Shown: positions 47,466-56,316, numbered from the stretch's first letter. The stretch: 64,000 nt of DNA from an uncultured Collinsella sp. (GCA_900549085.1 URMO01000001.1:1-64000); one strand, 5' to 3'. A program made the numbers and translations. The notes: generated from the sequence alone by a model not told the origin.

Positions 47466-48875
47466 TTACTCGCCCAGCAGGCTCTTGGTGATGGAAGCGG
47501 CGGCCTTCTTGCCGGCGCCCATCGCCAGAATGACCGTAGCGGCACCGGTGACGATGTCGCCGCCGGCCCAGATGCGGGGATCGGTGGTCTGGCCGGTCTC
47601 CTCGTCAGCGACGATGTAGCCCCACTTGTTGAGCTCCATCTTGCCGCCGATCTTCTTTGCGAAGGGGTTGGCGTTGGTACCGATGGCCGAGATCGCGACG
47701 TCGCAGGGGATCTCCTCGATGGCGCCCTCGATGGGCACCGGGCGACGACGGCCGGACTCGTCGGGCTCGCCGAGCTCCATCTTCTGGACCTTGACGGCGC
47801 ACACGGAGCCGTCCTCGCCAGCGACAAACTCGAGCGGGGAGACGAGCGGCAGAACCTCGACGCCCTCGGCCTTAGCATGGTGCAGCTCGGCGCGACGGCA
47901 GGGCATCTCGTCCTCGGTACGGCGGTAGGCGATGATGGCGTGCTCGGCGCCCAGGCGCTTGGCGGTACGGACGGCGTCCATAGCCACGTTGCCGCCACCA
48001 AAGACGACGACGTTCTTGCCGTGCTTGGTGGGGGTGTCGTACTCGGGGAACTTGTTGGCCTTCATCAGGTTCACGCGGGTGAGGTACTCGTTCGCGAAGA
48101 AGACGTTGGGTAGGTTCTCGCCGGGGACGTTGAGGAACTTGGGCAGGCCAGCGCCGGTCGCCACGTAGATGGCGTCGAAGCCCTGCTCGAACAGCTCCTC
48201 GGCCGTGGCCATGTTGCCCACGACGGAGTTGTACTCAAACTTGACGCCCATGTCCTCCAGGCCGTCAATCTCGCGCTTGACGACTGCCTTGGGCAGACGG
48301 AACTCGGGGATGCCGTAGACCAGCACGCCGCCGCCGGTAAAGAAGGCCTCAAAGACGGTGACGTCAAAGCCGTTGCGGGCGAGCTCGCCGGCGCAGGTGA
48401 TGCCGGACGGGCCGGAGCCGACGACGGCGACCTTCTTGCCGTTCTTGGGGGCCATCTTGGGCGTGGAGGCGAGCTCGGGGCGGTCTCCCAGGAAGCGCTC
48501 GAGCTGGCCGATGGCCACGGGCTCGGACTTCTTACCACGGATGCACTTGCCCTCGCACTGGTTCTCCTGCGGGCAGACGCGGCCGCAGATGGCGGGAAGC
48601 ATGGAGTCCTCGCGGATGGTATCGAGGGCGCCGCCGAAGTCCTTCGCGCGGATTTGCTCGATAAAGCGGGGGATGTTGATGTTGACGGGGCAGCCCTCAA
48701 CACAGAACGGCTTCTTGCAGTTGAGGCAGCGCTCGGCCTCGGCCAGCGCCATCTCCTCGGTGAAGCCCTTGTCGACGGGGCGGAAGTCGCAGGCGCGCTC
48801 GGCAGCCGGCTCCTCGTTATCGGGGGTGCGGGGCGACTTCATATCGGCAACGAAACGACCGTTAACTAGTGGCAT
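47466..48875 (-). CDS. nfnB: NfnB: bifurcating NADH-Fd:NADP+ oxidoreductase large subunit (GltD-like)
   Basis: The 469-residue flavoprotein resembles glutamate synthase small subunit. The N-terminal double [4Fe-4S] motif (CLNCKKPFCVEGCP, then CGRVCPQENQCEGKC) lies at about 50-110. The FAD site VAVVGSGPSGITCAGELA and NADPH site VVVFGGGNVAMDAVRTA follow. Adjacent and overlapping by ten bases is the NfnA-type subunit; together they match NfnAB (SudAB), which couples NADPH oxidation to reduction of ferredoxin and NAD+. It is often labelled gltA/gltD, but no glutamate synthase large subunit is present here. Confidence 0.85.
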   Translation of the reverse strand: MPLVNGRFVADMKSPRTPDNEEPAAERACDFRPVDKGFTEEMALAEAERCLNCKKPFCVEGCPVNINIPRFIEQIRAKDFGGALDTIREDSMLPAICGRVCPQENQCEGKCIRGKKSEPVAIGQLERFLGDRPELASTPKMAPKNGKKVAVVGSGPSGITCAGELARNGFDVTVFEAFFTGGGVLVYGIPEFRLPKAVVKREIDGLEDMGVKFEYNSVVGNMATAEELFEQGFDAIYVATGAGLPKFLNVPGENLPNVFFANEYLTRVNLMKANKFPEYDTPTKHGKNVVVFGGGNVAMDAVRTAKRLGAEHAIIAYRRTEDEMPCRRAELHHAKAEGVEVLPLVSPLEFVAGEDGSVCAVKVQKMELGEPDESGRRRPVPIEGAIEEIPCDVAISAIGTNANPFAKKIGGKMELNKWGYIVADEETGQTTDPRIWAGGDIVTGAATVILAMGAGKKAAASITKSLLGE

Positions 48876-49705
48876 GCGCAGCTCTTTTCCTCATAGGCCT
48901 TGAGGGACTCGCCCTCTTCGGAACGATAAGCGGCCTGGCGGGCACGAAGGTCATCCCAGTCGACCAGGGTGGCATCGAAGTCGGGGCCGTCGACGCAAGC
49001 GAACTTGGTCACGCCGCCCACCTCGACGCGGCAGCAGCCGCACATGCCGGTGCCGTCAACCATGATGGGGTTGAGCGACGCGGTGATGGGGGTGTCGTAC
49101 TTCTGGGCGGTGAGGGTCGAGAACTTCATCATCGGAACGGGGCCGACGCAGAAGACCTGGCTCACGGCCTTGTCCTGCAGCAGGCGCTCCAGCGGAGCGG
49201 TGACAACGCCCTGCTCGCCGTAGGAACCGTCGTCGGTAGTGATGTGGATGTGGTCCTCGTCGAGGAGCTCGCGGAACTGGTCCTCCATGAGCAGGAGGTC
49301 CTTGGTGCGGGCGCCCATGATGGCGTGGACCTCATGACCGGTCTCGACCAGGTGCTTGGCGACCGGGAAGGCAATTGCCAGGCCGACGCCGCCGCCAATG
49401 ACGGCGCAGGGGCCCTCGGCCATCTCGGTGGGAACGCCCAGCGGGCCCACGACGTCGCGCAGCGACTCGCCGGCCTCGTAGGTGGACAGCATCTCGGTGG
49501 TCTTGCCGATCACCATGAAGATGAACTCGACCCAGCCCTCGTCACCGTTCCAGCCGGCCAGGGTAAACGGGACGCGCTCGCCCGTCTCGTTGGCGCGAAC
49601 CATGAGGAACTGTCCAGCGTGCGCATGCTTGGCGATTGCGGGCGCCTCGATGCGGAACTTGAACACCTTCTCCGAGAACTGCGTCTTCTCCAGGATCTTA
49701 TACAT
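48866..49705 (-). CDS. nfnA: NfnA: sulfide dehydrogenase/DHOD-like FAD and [2Fe-2S] subunit
   Basis: This 279-residue member of the ferredoxin-NADP reductase superfamily has an FAD-binding barrel (about 1-95, with ERVPFTLAGW), an NAD domain (GGGVGLAIAFPVAKHL), and C-terminal [2Fe-2S] cysteines in GTGMCGCCRVEVGG and FACVDGPDF. It resembles PyrK, but the pairing with NfnB favours the transhydrogenase. AGAGGGG lies upstream of ATG 49705. Translation is coupled to nfnB through the overlapping stop and start. Confidence 0.85.
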   Translation of the reverse strand: MYKILEKTQFSEKVFKFRIEAPAIAKHAHAGQFLMVRANETGERVPFTLAGWNGDEGWVEFIFMVIGKTTEMLSTYEAGESLRDVVGPLGVPTEMAEGPCAVIGGGVGLAIAFPVAKHLVETGHEVHAIMGARTKDLLLMEDQFRELLDEDHIHITTDDGSYGEQGVVTAPLERLLQDKAVSQVFCVGPVPMMKFSTLTAQKYDTPITASLNPIMVDGTGMCGCCRVEVGGVTKFACVDGPDFDATLVDWDDLRARQAAYRSEEGESLKAYEEKSCACH

Positions 49706-49880
49706 AGAACCCCTCTCTTGTTAGGGCTGCCGAACCGTGCCTCCACGGAAATGGACGGTAGCCCGAATAAAACCGTACGCGCACAGGCGTTGTGCAGACA
49801 TACGGTGCAAATTATACCCTCATGGGCATGTCGCTTACGTGTATCTTCGGCGGTTGGGAGCAGGGTTTATCCACTTTGGC

Positions 49881-49918
49881 CTACCAAATAGGGGCAGGGT
49901 TATTTTGGTCAGTTTTAT
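49881..49918. repeat. Diverged copy of the 45-nt GGGGACAGG repeat
   Basis: CCAAATAGGGGCAGGGTTAT and TTTTGGTCAGTTTTA match the purF-stop repeat (27741-27785) with several changes. It lies in the 374-base gap between nfnA and pth, which also holds a terminator and no visible gene. Confidence 0.45.
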
Positions 49919-49931
49919 CGGGTAAAACGGC

Positions 49932-49973
49932 AAAGGGGGCCGGCCTCGGGTTGTGATGAGGCCGGCCCCCTTT
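49932..49973 (-). terminator. Perfect 16-bp terminator downstream of pth
   Basis: AAAGGGGGCCGGCCTC pairs perfectly with its complement at 49958-49973 around a 10-nt loop. Both flanks are A/T-run containing, so it may work in both directions. Confidence 0.75.
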
Positions 49974-50037
49974 GGGGTGTTATGCATGTATGGTGGCAGC
50001 GCGTTTATTGCGATGTGTCGACTGCGGCGTTTCCGCA

Positions 50038-50082
50038 GGTAAAACCTGTCAAAATAAACCTATCCCTAAATGATAGGTTTTA
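50038..50082 (-). repeat. 45-nt palindromic repeat beginning at the pth stop codon
   Basis: On the minus strand TAAAACCTATCA pairs with TTGACAGGTTTTA around GGGATAGGTTTATTT. It is the counterpart of the unit at the purF stop (27741), with compensating arm changes. Confidence 0.65.
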
Positions 50083-50709
50083 GTGCTTGCCGTTGGCGGA
50101 GGCGGCGCCGTTGACATGGTCGCGGGCATAGACCACGCCGTGCACGATCGCCAGGCCGGCGGCGTCGGCCGCGCGGGCGCAGGTGTCCTGGAAGTCCTCG
50201 GCCTCGCGGGCGCGTAGCTGCTTAAGCACGTAGTCAGCGACGGCCATCTTGCCGGGAGGGTTGCCGATGCCGGTGCGGATGCGGCTGAAGTCGCGGCTGC
50301 CCATCTTGTCGATGATGGAACGCAGGCCGTTGTGGCCAGCATGGCCGCCGCCCACCTTAACGCGCACGTCGCCGGCGGGAATGTCGAGCTCGTCGTGGAT
50401 TACGAGCAGCTCCTCGGCCTTGATCTTGTACTCGCGGCAGAGCTTGGAGATGGGACCGCCCGAGGTATTCATGTACGACTGTGGCTTGACCAGCACAATC
50501 TGGCGCTTGCCGCCCTCTTCCTCGGGGTCGTTGATGTTGATGAGCGCGACCTCGGCACCGGCCTGGTTTTTCCAGTACGTGACGCCGGCCTGACGGGCCA
50601 GCTCGTCGATTGCCTTAAAGCCGGCGTTGTGGCGGGTCTCGGCATACTCATCGCCAGGGTTGCCAAGTCCGGCAACCATGCGAATCTTGAGCGGCTGTGC
50701 AGCTGCCAT
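50080..50709 (-). CDS. pth: Peptidyl-tRNA hydrolase
   Basis: The 209-residue enzyme recycles peptidyl-tRNAs released from stalled ribosomes. The family signature RMVAGLGNPGDEYAETRHNAGF includes the catalytic histidine, and VKPQSYMNTSGGPI and LDIPAGDVRVKVGGGHAGHNGL are intact. The N-terminus starts at ATG 50709 after GAAAGGA. In many actinobacteria pth directly follows prs; here a nuclease-like gene and two MITE-like elements separate them. Confidence 0.96.
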   Translation of the reverse strand: MAAAQPLKIRMVAGLGNPGDEYAETRHNAGFKAIDELARQAGVTYWKNQAGAEVALININDPEEEGGKRQIVLVKPQSYMNTSGGPISKLCREYKIKAEELLVIHDELDIPAGDVRVKVGGGHAGHNGLRSIIDKMGSRDFSRIRTGIGNPPGKMAVADYVLKQLRAREAEDFQDTCARAADAAGLAIVHGVVYARDHVNGAASANGKH

Positions 50710-50822
50710 GTGCTTCCTTTCGTCGATTTGTCGCCTGCTATGGTGAGCGACCCCGTTGCTGCTGTCAAATGGAGGGTGAATGAGGCTGCATGAGGGCGTT
50801 GGACAGTCGTCAGAAGCCGGGG

Positions 50823-51025
50823 TGGACAGTTAGTTCAGATTTGTATAAACCAAGAGGTCTTCGACTGCCAAAATTGGGACCGCGGAACTGCCACGGCGCT
50901 TTGGAGAGCACATTTTGCGCTATTTCAGATCTTTCGAGTCTTCAAATGAGGTGATTGGCGCCGGAATGGCGGCAAACTACCTCGATATTAGCCGTCTGTT
51001 TATACAAATCTGAACTAACTGTCCA
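50823..51025. mobile_element. MITE-like element A (203 bp, 28-bp terminal inverted repeats)
   Basis: The ends TGGACAGTTAGTTCAGATTT-GTATAAAC are perfect inverted repeats (50823-50850 and 50998-51025). The interior of about 147 bases is AT-richer than its surroundings and has no ORF. A same-sized relative (element B, 52350-52553) lies on the other side of the orphan gene 51057-52184. No clear target-site duplication is seen. Confidence 0.65.
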
Positions 51026-51056
51026 GCCATGCTAGGTAACACTGGGTAAAAGTCTT

Positions 51057-52184
51057 TTAGACCGGCGCGAGGCCGATTCCGGCCCGCAGGGCGTTGAGCC
51101 AGGCGGCCTGACGCTTTCGATAGCCCTTGATGCGATATCGGAATCGGACTCCCGCGAGTCGATGCATCGTTTGGGCGAAGGCTTCGATTGCAACAAGGTC
51201 CTTCATTTGGTCACGATTGATAACCAGGACGTGGATACCCATGGCTTTAAGGCCATTGTTACGATTGCCATCGTGGATGCGGGCGTTTTGAAGCTCATGT
51301 CCAATTCCGTTGTATTCGTTGTCGACTCCAGCGGCCGGGCAATATAAGTCGCAGATGGCGTAGGGGATGCCCGAGGACATGTTGACCGCAAGGGTGTCGA
51401 AATCGACACGATAGTTGAGCAGTAAGCCTCCCATGGGCAATCTGCAGCACCCGAATCCGCCAAAGCGCATGGGTGCGCCCAGGACGGCGAACATCAATGA
51501 TTCCGCTGGGGATGCGGATCCGGCCCGGGCGAGTTTGACAGCCGTACGAAATGAGGCGTAGGAACTGCTTTTGGCAAATCGTGCGACTGCCTCGAGCTCT
51601 TCGATGGTTGTGGCGGGTTCGCATTTGTAGTGTGCCTGTTCGTAGCGGGTTTCGGCTTGCTTTTCGGGTGTCGGTTGGTCGCCCTGGCAATCGAGGCCGT
51701 CCATCGCTTCGAAGCCGTTGGCCTTGGGCCATGTGTCGTCGTAGGCGATGGGGCAAGTTGCCTCGGGCGGAAGTGAGTAGGTTCCGAGCAGCTCCATGAG
51801 AAGCATCAAGGTTTTGGCAACTGATTCATTTTTGGAACAAAGCATGGCCGTCATGGCGGGGGACGTTGCGTAGATGTCGGCTTCGATGTGCATGATCGCA
51901 CCTTGGGGAAGAGGGGCGGTGATGGTGTGCTGGAGGAGCCGTCCGTCGGGCCGTCTGTTGTTGCCGCCCGCAACAAAGAGATCTAGACACTCGGAGTCGT
52001 CTTCGCTCCAGGCGTCAAGTATTGCAAGGGCCGCAAAGTCTATGGCGTCCTTGTTGGGAACGCAACCTTCGAGGGATTGTGTCTGTTGCTCGTCATCGAT
52101 GACGTCCCAGGGAAGGGCGGAGTACGCCCGTCGAGCGCGGCGAATTGCGCGGAGGGCGGAAAGATGTGAAATCACGGTCGTCAT
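51057..52184 (-). CDS. Orphan protein with Vsr/DUF559-like C-terminal nuclease pattern
   Basis: The N-terminal two thirds of this 375-residue protein are not recognised; they contain a cysteine-rich patch (GGFGCCRLPMGG). The C-terminal third reads YAICDLYCPAAGVDNEYNG, IGHE, ARIHDGNRNNGLKAMGIHVLVI, like the D-E-x-N pattern and D-x-x-R-x-x-x-L helix of Vsr/DUF559-type PD-(D/E)XK nucleases. No ribosome binding site precedes ATG 52184. It is flanked by two MITE-like elements inside the otherwise conserved prs-pth neighbourhood, so acquisition by transfer is likely. Confidence 0.6.
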   Translation of the reverse strand: MTTVISHLSALRAIRRARRAYSALPWDVIDDEQQTQSLEGCVPNKDAIDFAALAILDAWSEDDSECLDLFVAGGNNRRPDGRLLQHTITAPLPQGAIMHIEADIYATSPAMTAMLCSKNESVAKTLMLLMELLGTYSLPPEATCPIAYDDTWPKANGFEAMDGLDCQGDQPTPEKQAETRYEQAHYKCEPATTIEELEAVARFAKSSSYASFRTAVKLARAGSASPAESLMFAVLGAPMRFGGFGCCRLPMGGLLLNYRVDFDTLAVNMSSGIPYAICDLYCPAAGVDNEYNGIGHELQNARIHDGNRNNGLKAMGIHVLVINRDQMKDLVAIEAFAQTMHRLAGVRFRYRIKGYRKRQAAWLNALRAGIGLAPV

Positions 52185-52349
52185 AGCTATAAGGTACTAA
52201 TCCGTTGGCGAAGTGATACTGCCGTATCGGTCTTTTCGCTCAAAGGGGTGTCGCGCGCCGCGGGCGGTAGCGTGATCATGTGGAATGCCTTGAAAAAGTG
52301 GAGAATGGAGCGATGGGCTGGCCTTGGAGGCATCAGCTGAGGTGGGTGT

Positions 52350-52553
52350 TGGACAGTTATTTCAGATTTGTATAAGGCGACCGGGGCGTATTGCCGTTGT
52401 TGAAGGAATCGGTGGGCAAAATGGGGCCAACGGCATGGTGAAGAGATCCATAGGCGGAGGGATCGAACGGAATTATGCCGGCAAGAGCGCTTTCGACGTA
52501 TTAAATGGCCCAAACGAATGCCTAAATTAATACAAATCTGAACTAACTGTCCA
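52350..52553. mobile_element. MITE-like element B (204 bp, 24-bp terminal inverted repeats)
   Basis: The ends TGGACAGTTATTTCAGATTT-GTAT and complement (52350-52373, 52530-52553) differ at one position. The outer 24 bases are shared with element A, while the interior has diverged almost beyond alignment. The remaining part of 52185-52639 holds only the prs terminator. Confidence 0.65.
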
Positions 52554-52576
52554 TGGCGGGTTGTCGAGGGGTAGAA

Positions 52577-52606
52577 AAAGGGTCGGAAGCGAGCCTCCGA
52601 CCCTTT
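52577..52606 (-). terminator. Terminator of prs
   Basis: On the minus strand AAAGGGTCGGA pairs with TCCGACCCTTT around an 8-nt loop and is followed by TTC, 34 bases after the prs stop. Confidence 0.8.
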
Positions 52607-52639
52607 AAAAACACCAAAGATGATGCGATGCACGCTGGA

Positions 52640-53626
52640 TTACAGCGCGAAGTCGCCGCCGACGAGCGTGGAGACGGGCTCCTCGTGGTAAACGGCGGAG
52701 ATGGCCTGAGCGAACTCCTCGGCGACCGAGATGGTCTTGATCTTGCCGCCGACCTCGACGGGAATGGCGTCGGTGACGAGGCACTCGACGATCGGGGCGT
52801 CATTCAGGCGCTCAATGGCAGGGCCGGAGAAGATGCCGTGGGTGGCGCACACGTAGATGTCGCCAGCGCCCATGGCCTTGAGCTCCTTGACGTTGGCGCA
52901 CAGGGTGCCAGCGGTGTCGATCATGTCGTCATTGATGACGCAGGTCTTGCCCTTGATGTCACCGATGATGCCCATGACCTCGGCGGCGTTGTGGCGCGGA
53001 CGGCCCTTGTGGGCAATGGCCAGGTCGCAACCGAGCATGTCGGACAGCTTCTTGGCGGCCTTGGCGCGGCCCACGTCGGGGGAGACGACAACCAGGTTGT
53101 CGGTGTCGAAGTGCATGTTGTTGTAGTACTGGCCAAACAGCGGCAGTGCGGACAGGTGGTTAACCGGGATATCGAAGAAGCCCTGGATCTGACCCTGGTG
53201 CAGGTCGAGGGTGATGATGCGGTTGACGCCGGCGCGCTCGAGCAGGTTGGCGACGAGGCGGGCGGTGATGGGCTCGCGCGGGCCGGCCTTGCGGTCCTGG
53301 CGGGCATAGCCGTAGTGGGTGATGACGGCGGTGATGGAGCGGGCGGATGCGCGCTTGGCAGCGTCGGTGGCGATGAGCAGCTCCATGAGCATGTCGTTGA
53401 CGTTGCCGCCGGCCACGGACTGAATCAGGAAGACGTCGGCGCCGCGGACGGTCTCGTCGTAGCGGGCGTAAATCTCACCATTGGCGAACTGCTTTAGCGT
53501 AAGGCCCGAAAGCTCGACCCCAAGGTACTCAGCGATCTTCTGAGCGAGGGGACGGTTGGAGGAACCGGAATACACGCGGATGGACTTGCGCATATTCTCC
53601 GACTTCTCGGGATCATTAATCGGCAT
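52640..53626 (-). CDS. prs: Ribose-phosphate pyrophosphokinase (PRPP synthetase)
   Basis: The 328-residue enzyme makes PRPP from ribose 5-phosphate and ATP, feeding the purine and pyrimidine genes of this window. Motifs are RKSIRVYSGSSNRPLAQKIA, ARQDRKAGPREPITARLVAN, DLHQGQIQGFF, VVVSPDVGRAKAAKKL and PRPP loop VINDDMIDTAGTL. The flexible loop reads HKGRPRHN rather than the common KRRP. GGAGAAGGG precedes ATG 53626. It lies downstream of glmU on the same strand, the usual actinobacterial order, with a terminator between them. Confidence 0.95.
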   Translation of the reverse strand: MPINDPEKSENMRKSIRVYSGSSNRPLAQKIAEYLGVELSGLTLKQFANGEIYARYDETVRGADVFLIQSVAGGNVNDMLMELLIATDAAKRASARSITAVITHYGYARQDRKAGPREPITARLVANLLERAGVNRIITLDLHQGQIQGFFDIPVNHLSALPLFGQYYNNMHFDTDNLVVVSPDVGRAKAAKKLSDMLGCDLAIAHKGRPRHNAAEVMGIIGDIKGKTCVINDDMIDTAGTLCANVKELKAMGAGDIYVCATHGIFSGPAIERLNDAPIVECLVTDAIPVEVGGKIKTISVAEEFAQAISAVYHEEPVSTLVGGDFAL

Positions 53627-53772
53627 TACCCTTCTCCTTTATACATCGAATGCCATATAGATGCCTTTTTGCATTGTAACCGCGCGGCGGGGTTAATCGG
53701 GTCTTGATAACGTCTTTACCGTCAACGGACACGAACCGACCACTCATTCTGTCGCGCAGGTCAGCATAGAAA

Positions 53773-53802
53773 AAGGAGCCGTCCCCATGGGAACAGCTCC
53801 TT
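53773..53802 (-). terminator. Terminator after glmU
   Basis: On the minus strand AAGGAGCTGTTCCC pairs with GGGGACGGCTCCTT, followed by TTTTC, 18 bases past the glmU stop. prs would then need its own promoter. Confidence 0.75.
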
Positions 53803-53819
53803 AGATGCTTGGTAAAACG

Positions 53820-55232
53820 TTATACCTCGTCGTCCTCGTGCAGGCGGCGGCGATAATCGGCGGCCCAGCCTTCAATATTTACCTGACGGGCGCGACCCAC
53901 GCCGAGTGCGTCAGCCGGGACCGGCTCGGTGATGACAGAGCCGGCGGCCACGAGCGCGCCGTCGCCGATCTGGGCGGGCGCGACCATCATGGTGTCGGAA
54001 CCGATGAAGGCATCCTTGCCGATGACGGTCTTGTGCTTGTGCACGCCGTCGTAGTTGCAGGTGATGGAGCCCGCGCCCACGTTGACGCCGGAGCCCATGG
54101 TGGTGTCGCCGATGTAGGACAGGTGTGGAACCTTGGAGCCCTCACCGATCGTGGACTTCTTGATCTCCACGTGCGTGCCGGCCTTGGAACCGTCGAGCAT
54201 GTGGGTACCCGGGCGCAGGTAGGCGCGTGGGCCGCAGTCGACGCCGTTCTCGATGACGGCCTCGATGGCGATGGTCTCATCGATGGTGCAGCCACTGCCG
54301 ACGGTGGTGTCGGTGAGGCGGCTGTTGGGGCCGAGCTGGCACTCCTCGCCCACGGTGACGTGGCCGATCAGGTGCGTCTGCGGCCACACGACGGTATCGC
54401 GGCCGATAACGGCATCGGGGCCGATCCAGGCCTGCGTGGGATCGATGAAGGTAACGCCCTCGGCCATCCAGTGCTCGTTGATGCGGTCGCGCGCGATGGC
54501 GGTGAGCTGCGCGAGCTGGATGCGGCTGTTGACGCCCAGGCCGTCGCGGTAGTCGTCGCAGTGGAAGATGGAGACTGCCTGGCCGTGGCCCTTGAGGATC
54601 TCGAGCATGTCGGGCAGATAGTACTCGGACTGCGCGTTGTCGTTGCCGATCTCGTCAATGTGGGCGGCGAGCTGCGCGCCGTCGAAGGCGTAGCAGCCGG
54701 CGTTGCACTCCAGCAGCGTGGCGGCCTGCTCGGGTGTGCAGTCCTTCTGCTCGATGATGCGCTCAATTTGGCCGTCGGCACCCAGCTTGATGCGGCCGTA
54801 GCCGAAGGGGTCGGGCGGGGTCATGGTCATGACGGTGCAGGCGAGCTCGCCGGTGGCGACGGTCTGCGCGAACTTGGCGACGGTGTCGGCGGTAATGAGC
54901 GGCAGGTCGCCGTTGAGCACGACGACGGGGCCTTGCGTGATGCCGCAGGCCTCGAGCGCGACCTTGACGGCGTGGCCGGTGCCCAGGCGCTCGGTCTGCT
55001 CGACGCACTCGACCTTGGTGGCGCTGTTGGCGTAGGCGCCGTTGATAAGGGCGCGCATCTCGTCGGCGTGGCTGCCGATGACGACCACGACGCGGCTGCA
55101 GCCGGCCTTGATGGTGGCGTCGACGATCCACTGGACCATGGGCTTGCCCAGGATCTTGTGCGAAACCTTGCAGTGGTTCGACTTCATGCGGGTGCCCTCG
55201 CCGGCGGCGAGGATAATTGCGGTTGCGTCCAT
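53820..55232 (-). CDS. glmU: Bifunctional UDP-GlcNAc pyrophosphorylase/GlcN-1-P acetyltransferase
   Basis: The 470-residue GlmU makes UDP-GlcNAc for peptidoglycan. The N-terminal uridylyltransferase has AAGEGTRMKSNHCKVSHKIL and VVVLNGDLPLI. From about residue 255 a left-handed beta-helix with hexapeptide repeats (HVEIKKSTIGEGSKVPHLSY, GVNVGAGSITCNYDG) forms the acetyltransferase. ATG 55232 is chosen because AGGAG lies nine bases upstream; the longer frame to 55457 overlaps the divergent gene without a site. Confidence 0.95.
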   Translation of the reverse strand: MDATAIILAAGEGTRMKSNHCKVSHKILGKPMVQWIVDATIKAGCSRVVVVIGSHADEMRALINGAYANSATKVECVEQTERLGTGHAVKVALEACGITQGPVVVLNGDLPLITADTVAKFAQTVATGELACTVMTMTPPDPFGYGRIKLGADGQIERIIEQKDCTPEQAATLLECNAGCYAFDGAQLAAHIDEIGNDNAQSEYYLPDMLEILKGHGQAVSIFHCDDYRDGLGVNSRIQLAQLTAIARDRINEHWMAEGVTFIDPTQAWIGPDAVIGRDTVVWPQTHLIGHVTVGEECQLGPNSRLTDTTVGSGCTIDETIAIEAVIENGVDCGPRAYLRPGTHMLDGSKAGTHVEIKKSTIGEGSKVPHLSYIGDTTMGSGVNVGAGSITCNYDGVHKHKTVIGKDAFIGSDTMMVAPAQIGDGALVAAGSVITEPVPADALGVGRARQVNIEGWAADYRRRLHEDDEV

Positions 55233-55437
55233 GTGATCTCCTGTTACGTTATAGAGACGTGTGTTTGGAAACGATACACGGCGCAATATGATACCGCAGG
55301 CATATGATGAGCGCGTAACGATTGATGCGCGACGGCCGATGCCGCTGCCGCCGGCGTGGTGTTTGCGCTGGTTGTGCATGGCGGCGCCGCTGCGGCGTTG
55401 GCGTTTGAGCGAGGGAATGGGGGTGCCCGTGGATATC

Positions 55438-56316
55438 ATGCGAGAGGAATCGGGCAACGAGCCCGTCGCGGCATTTTCGATGTCGCATCCGGCGGTGCCG
55501 GCCCTCTACATGGTGCTGACGTTGGGGCTCACCATGTTCTCGATGCAGCCGGTGCTGATTGCGCTGTCGCTTGCGGGCGGGTTGGCGTACGGGTTTGCGA
55601 CGCGCGGCGCCGCACGTACGTTGGGGGCGCTTCGCTGGCAGCTGCCGGTGATTTTGATCATTGCGGTGCTCAATCCGCTGTTTAGTGCCTCGGGCTCGAC
55701 GGAGCTGTTCCGTATTGGCATGCGCGCGGTGTATCTGGAGAGCATGGTTTACGGCCTGTGCATGGGTGGGCTGTTTGTGGCGAGCGTGCTGTGGTTTGAG
55801 GCGGCGGCATCGATGCTTGGCTACGACAAGGTGCTTGCGCTTTTGGGTAACGCCGCGCCGGTGATCGCGCTTATGATTTCGATGTGTATGCGGCTTATCC
55901 CGCAGTTTTTGCGCCGCGGTCGTACGGTACTGGCGGTGCAGGATGCGATTGATGTGCCGGGGCGCGCGCCGGCCGGCCCCGTGCGTTCGCGTTTGCGCGC
56001 ATCGAGTGTGTTGATGGGCTGGGGCATGGAGGATTCGCTGGAGCGCGCCGACGCCATGCGCTCCCGTGGGTGGGGCGCCGCGACGCGTCGCACGACGTAC
56101 GCGCGGTATCGGCTGGGGCGCGGCGATGTTGCCGCGCTGGTGGGGCTTGCGCTGTTTGGTGCCGCCGCGGTGGCGGTGGCATGGACCGCGACAACGCAGT
56201 ATTCGTTTTACCCGCAGCTATCGGCGCCGGCGCCGTGGCTGGGCTATGTCGTATATGCGGCCTGGATGGCGCTGCCCTGTGTGCTGCACGCGATTGACGA
56301 GAAGAGGTTTGGCTGA
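55438..56316 (+). CDS. ecfT: ECF transporter transmembrane component EcfT
   Basis: The membrane protein of about 292 residues has an N-terminal group of four to five TM helices. A long cytoplasmic coupling region with family motifs MCMRLIPQFLRRGRTVLAVQDA, GWGMEDSLERADAMRSRGWG and a last pair of TM helices follow. EcfT links the ATPases to substrate-binding S components. The start is ambiguous: ATG 55438 is listed, but GTG 55423 has a better-spaced GAGGGA and ATG 55417 is also in frame. The stop overlaps the next start (TGATG). Confidence 0.88.
   Translation: MREESGNEPVAAFSMSHPAVPALYMVLTLGLTMFSMQPVLIALSLAGGLAYGFATRGAARTLGALRWQLPVILIIAVLNPLFSASGSTELFRIGMRAVYLESMVYGLCMGGLFVASVLWFEAAASMLGYDKVLALLGNAAPVIALMISMCMRLIPQFLRRGRTVLAVQDAIDVPGRAPAGPVRSRLRASSVLMGWGMEDSLERADAMRSRGWGAATRRTTYARYRLGRGDVAALVGLALFGAAAVAVAWTATTQYSFYPQLSAPAPWLGYVVYAAWMALPCVLHAIDEKRFG

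Noticed and set aside
47466..48875. Glutamate synthase small subunit (gltD) as function
   Set aside because: The overlapping NfnA-type neighbour and absence of a large subunit make NfnB more likely.
53805..55307. 500-codon plus-strand open frame opposite glmU
   Set aside because: glmU motifs are unambiguous on the minus strand; the opposite frame is Gly/Val/Ala/Asp repetitive shadow.
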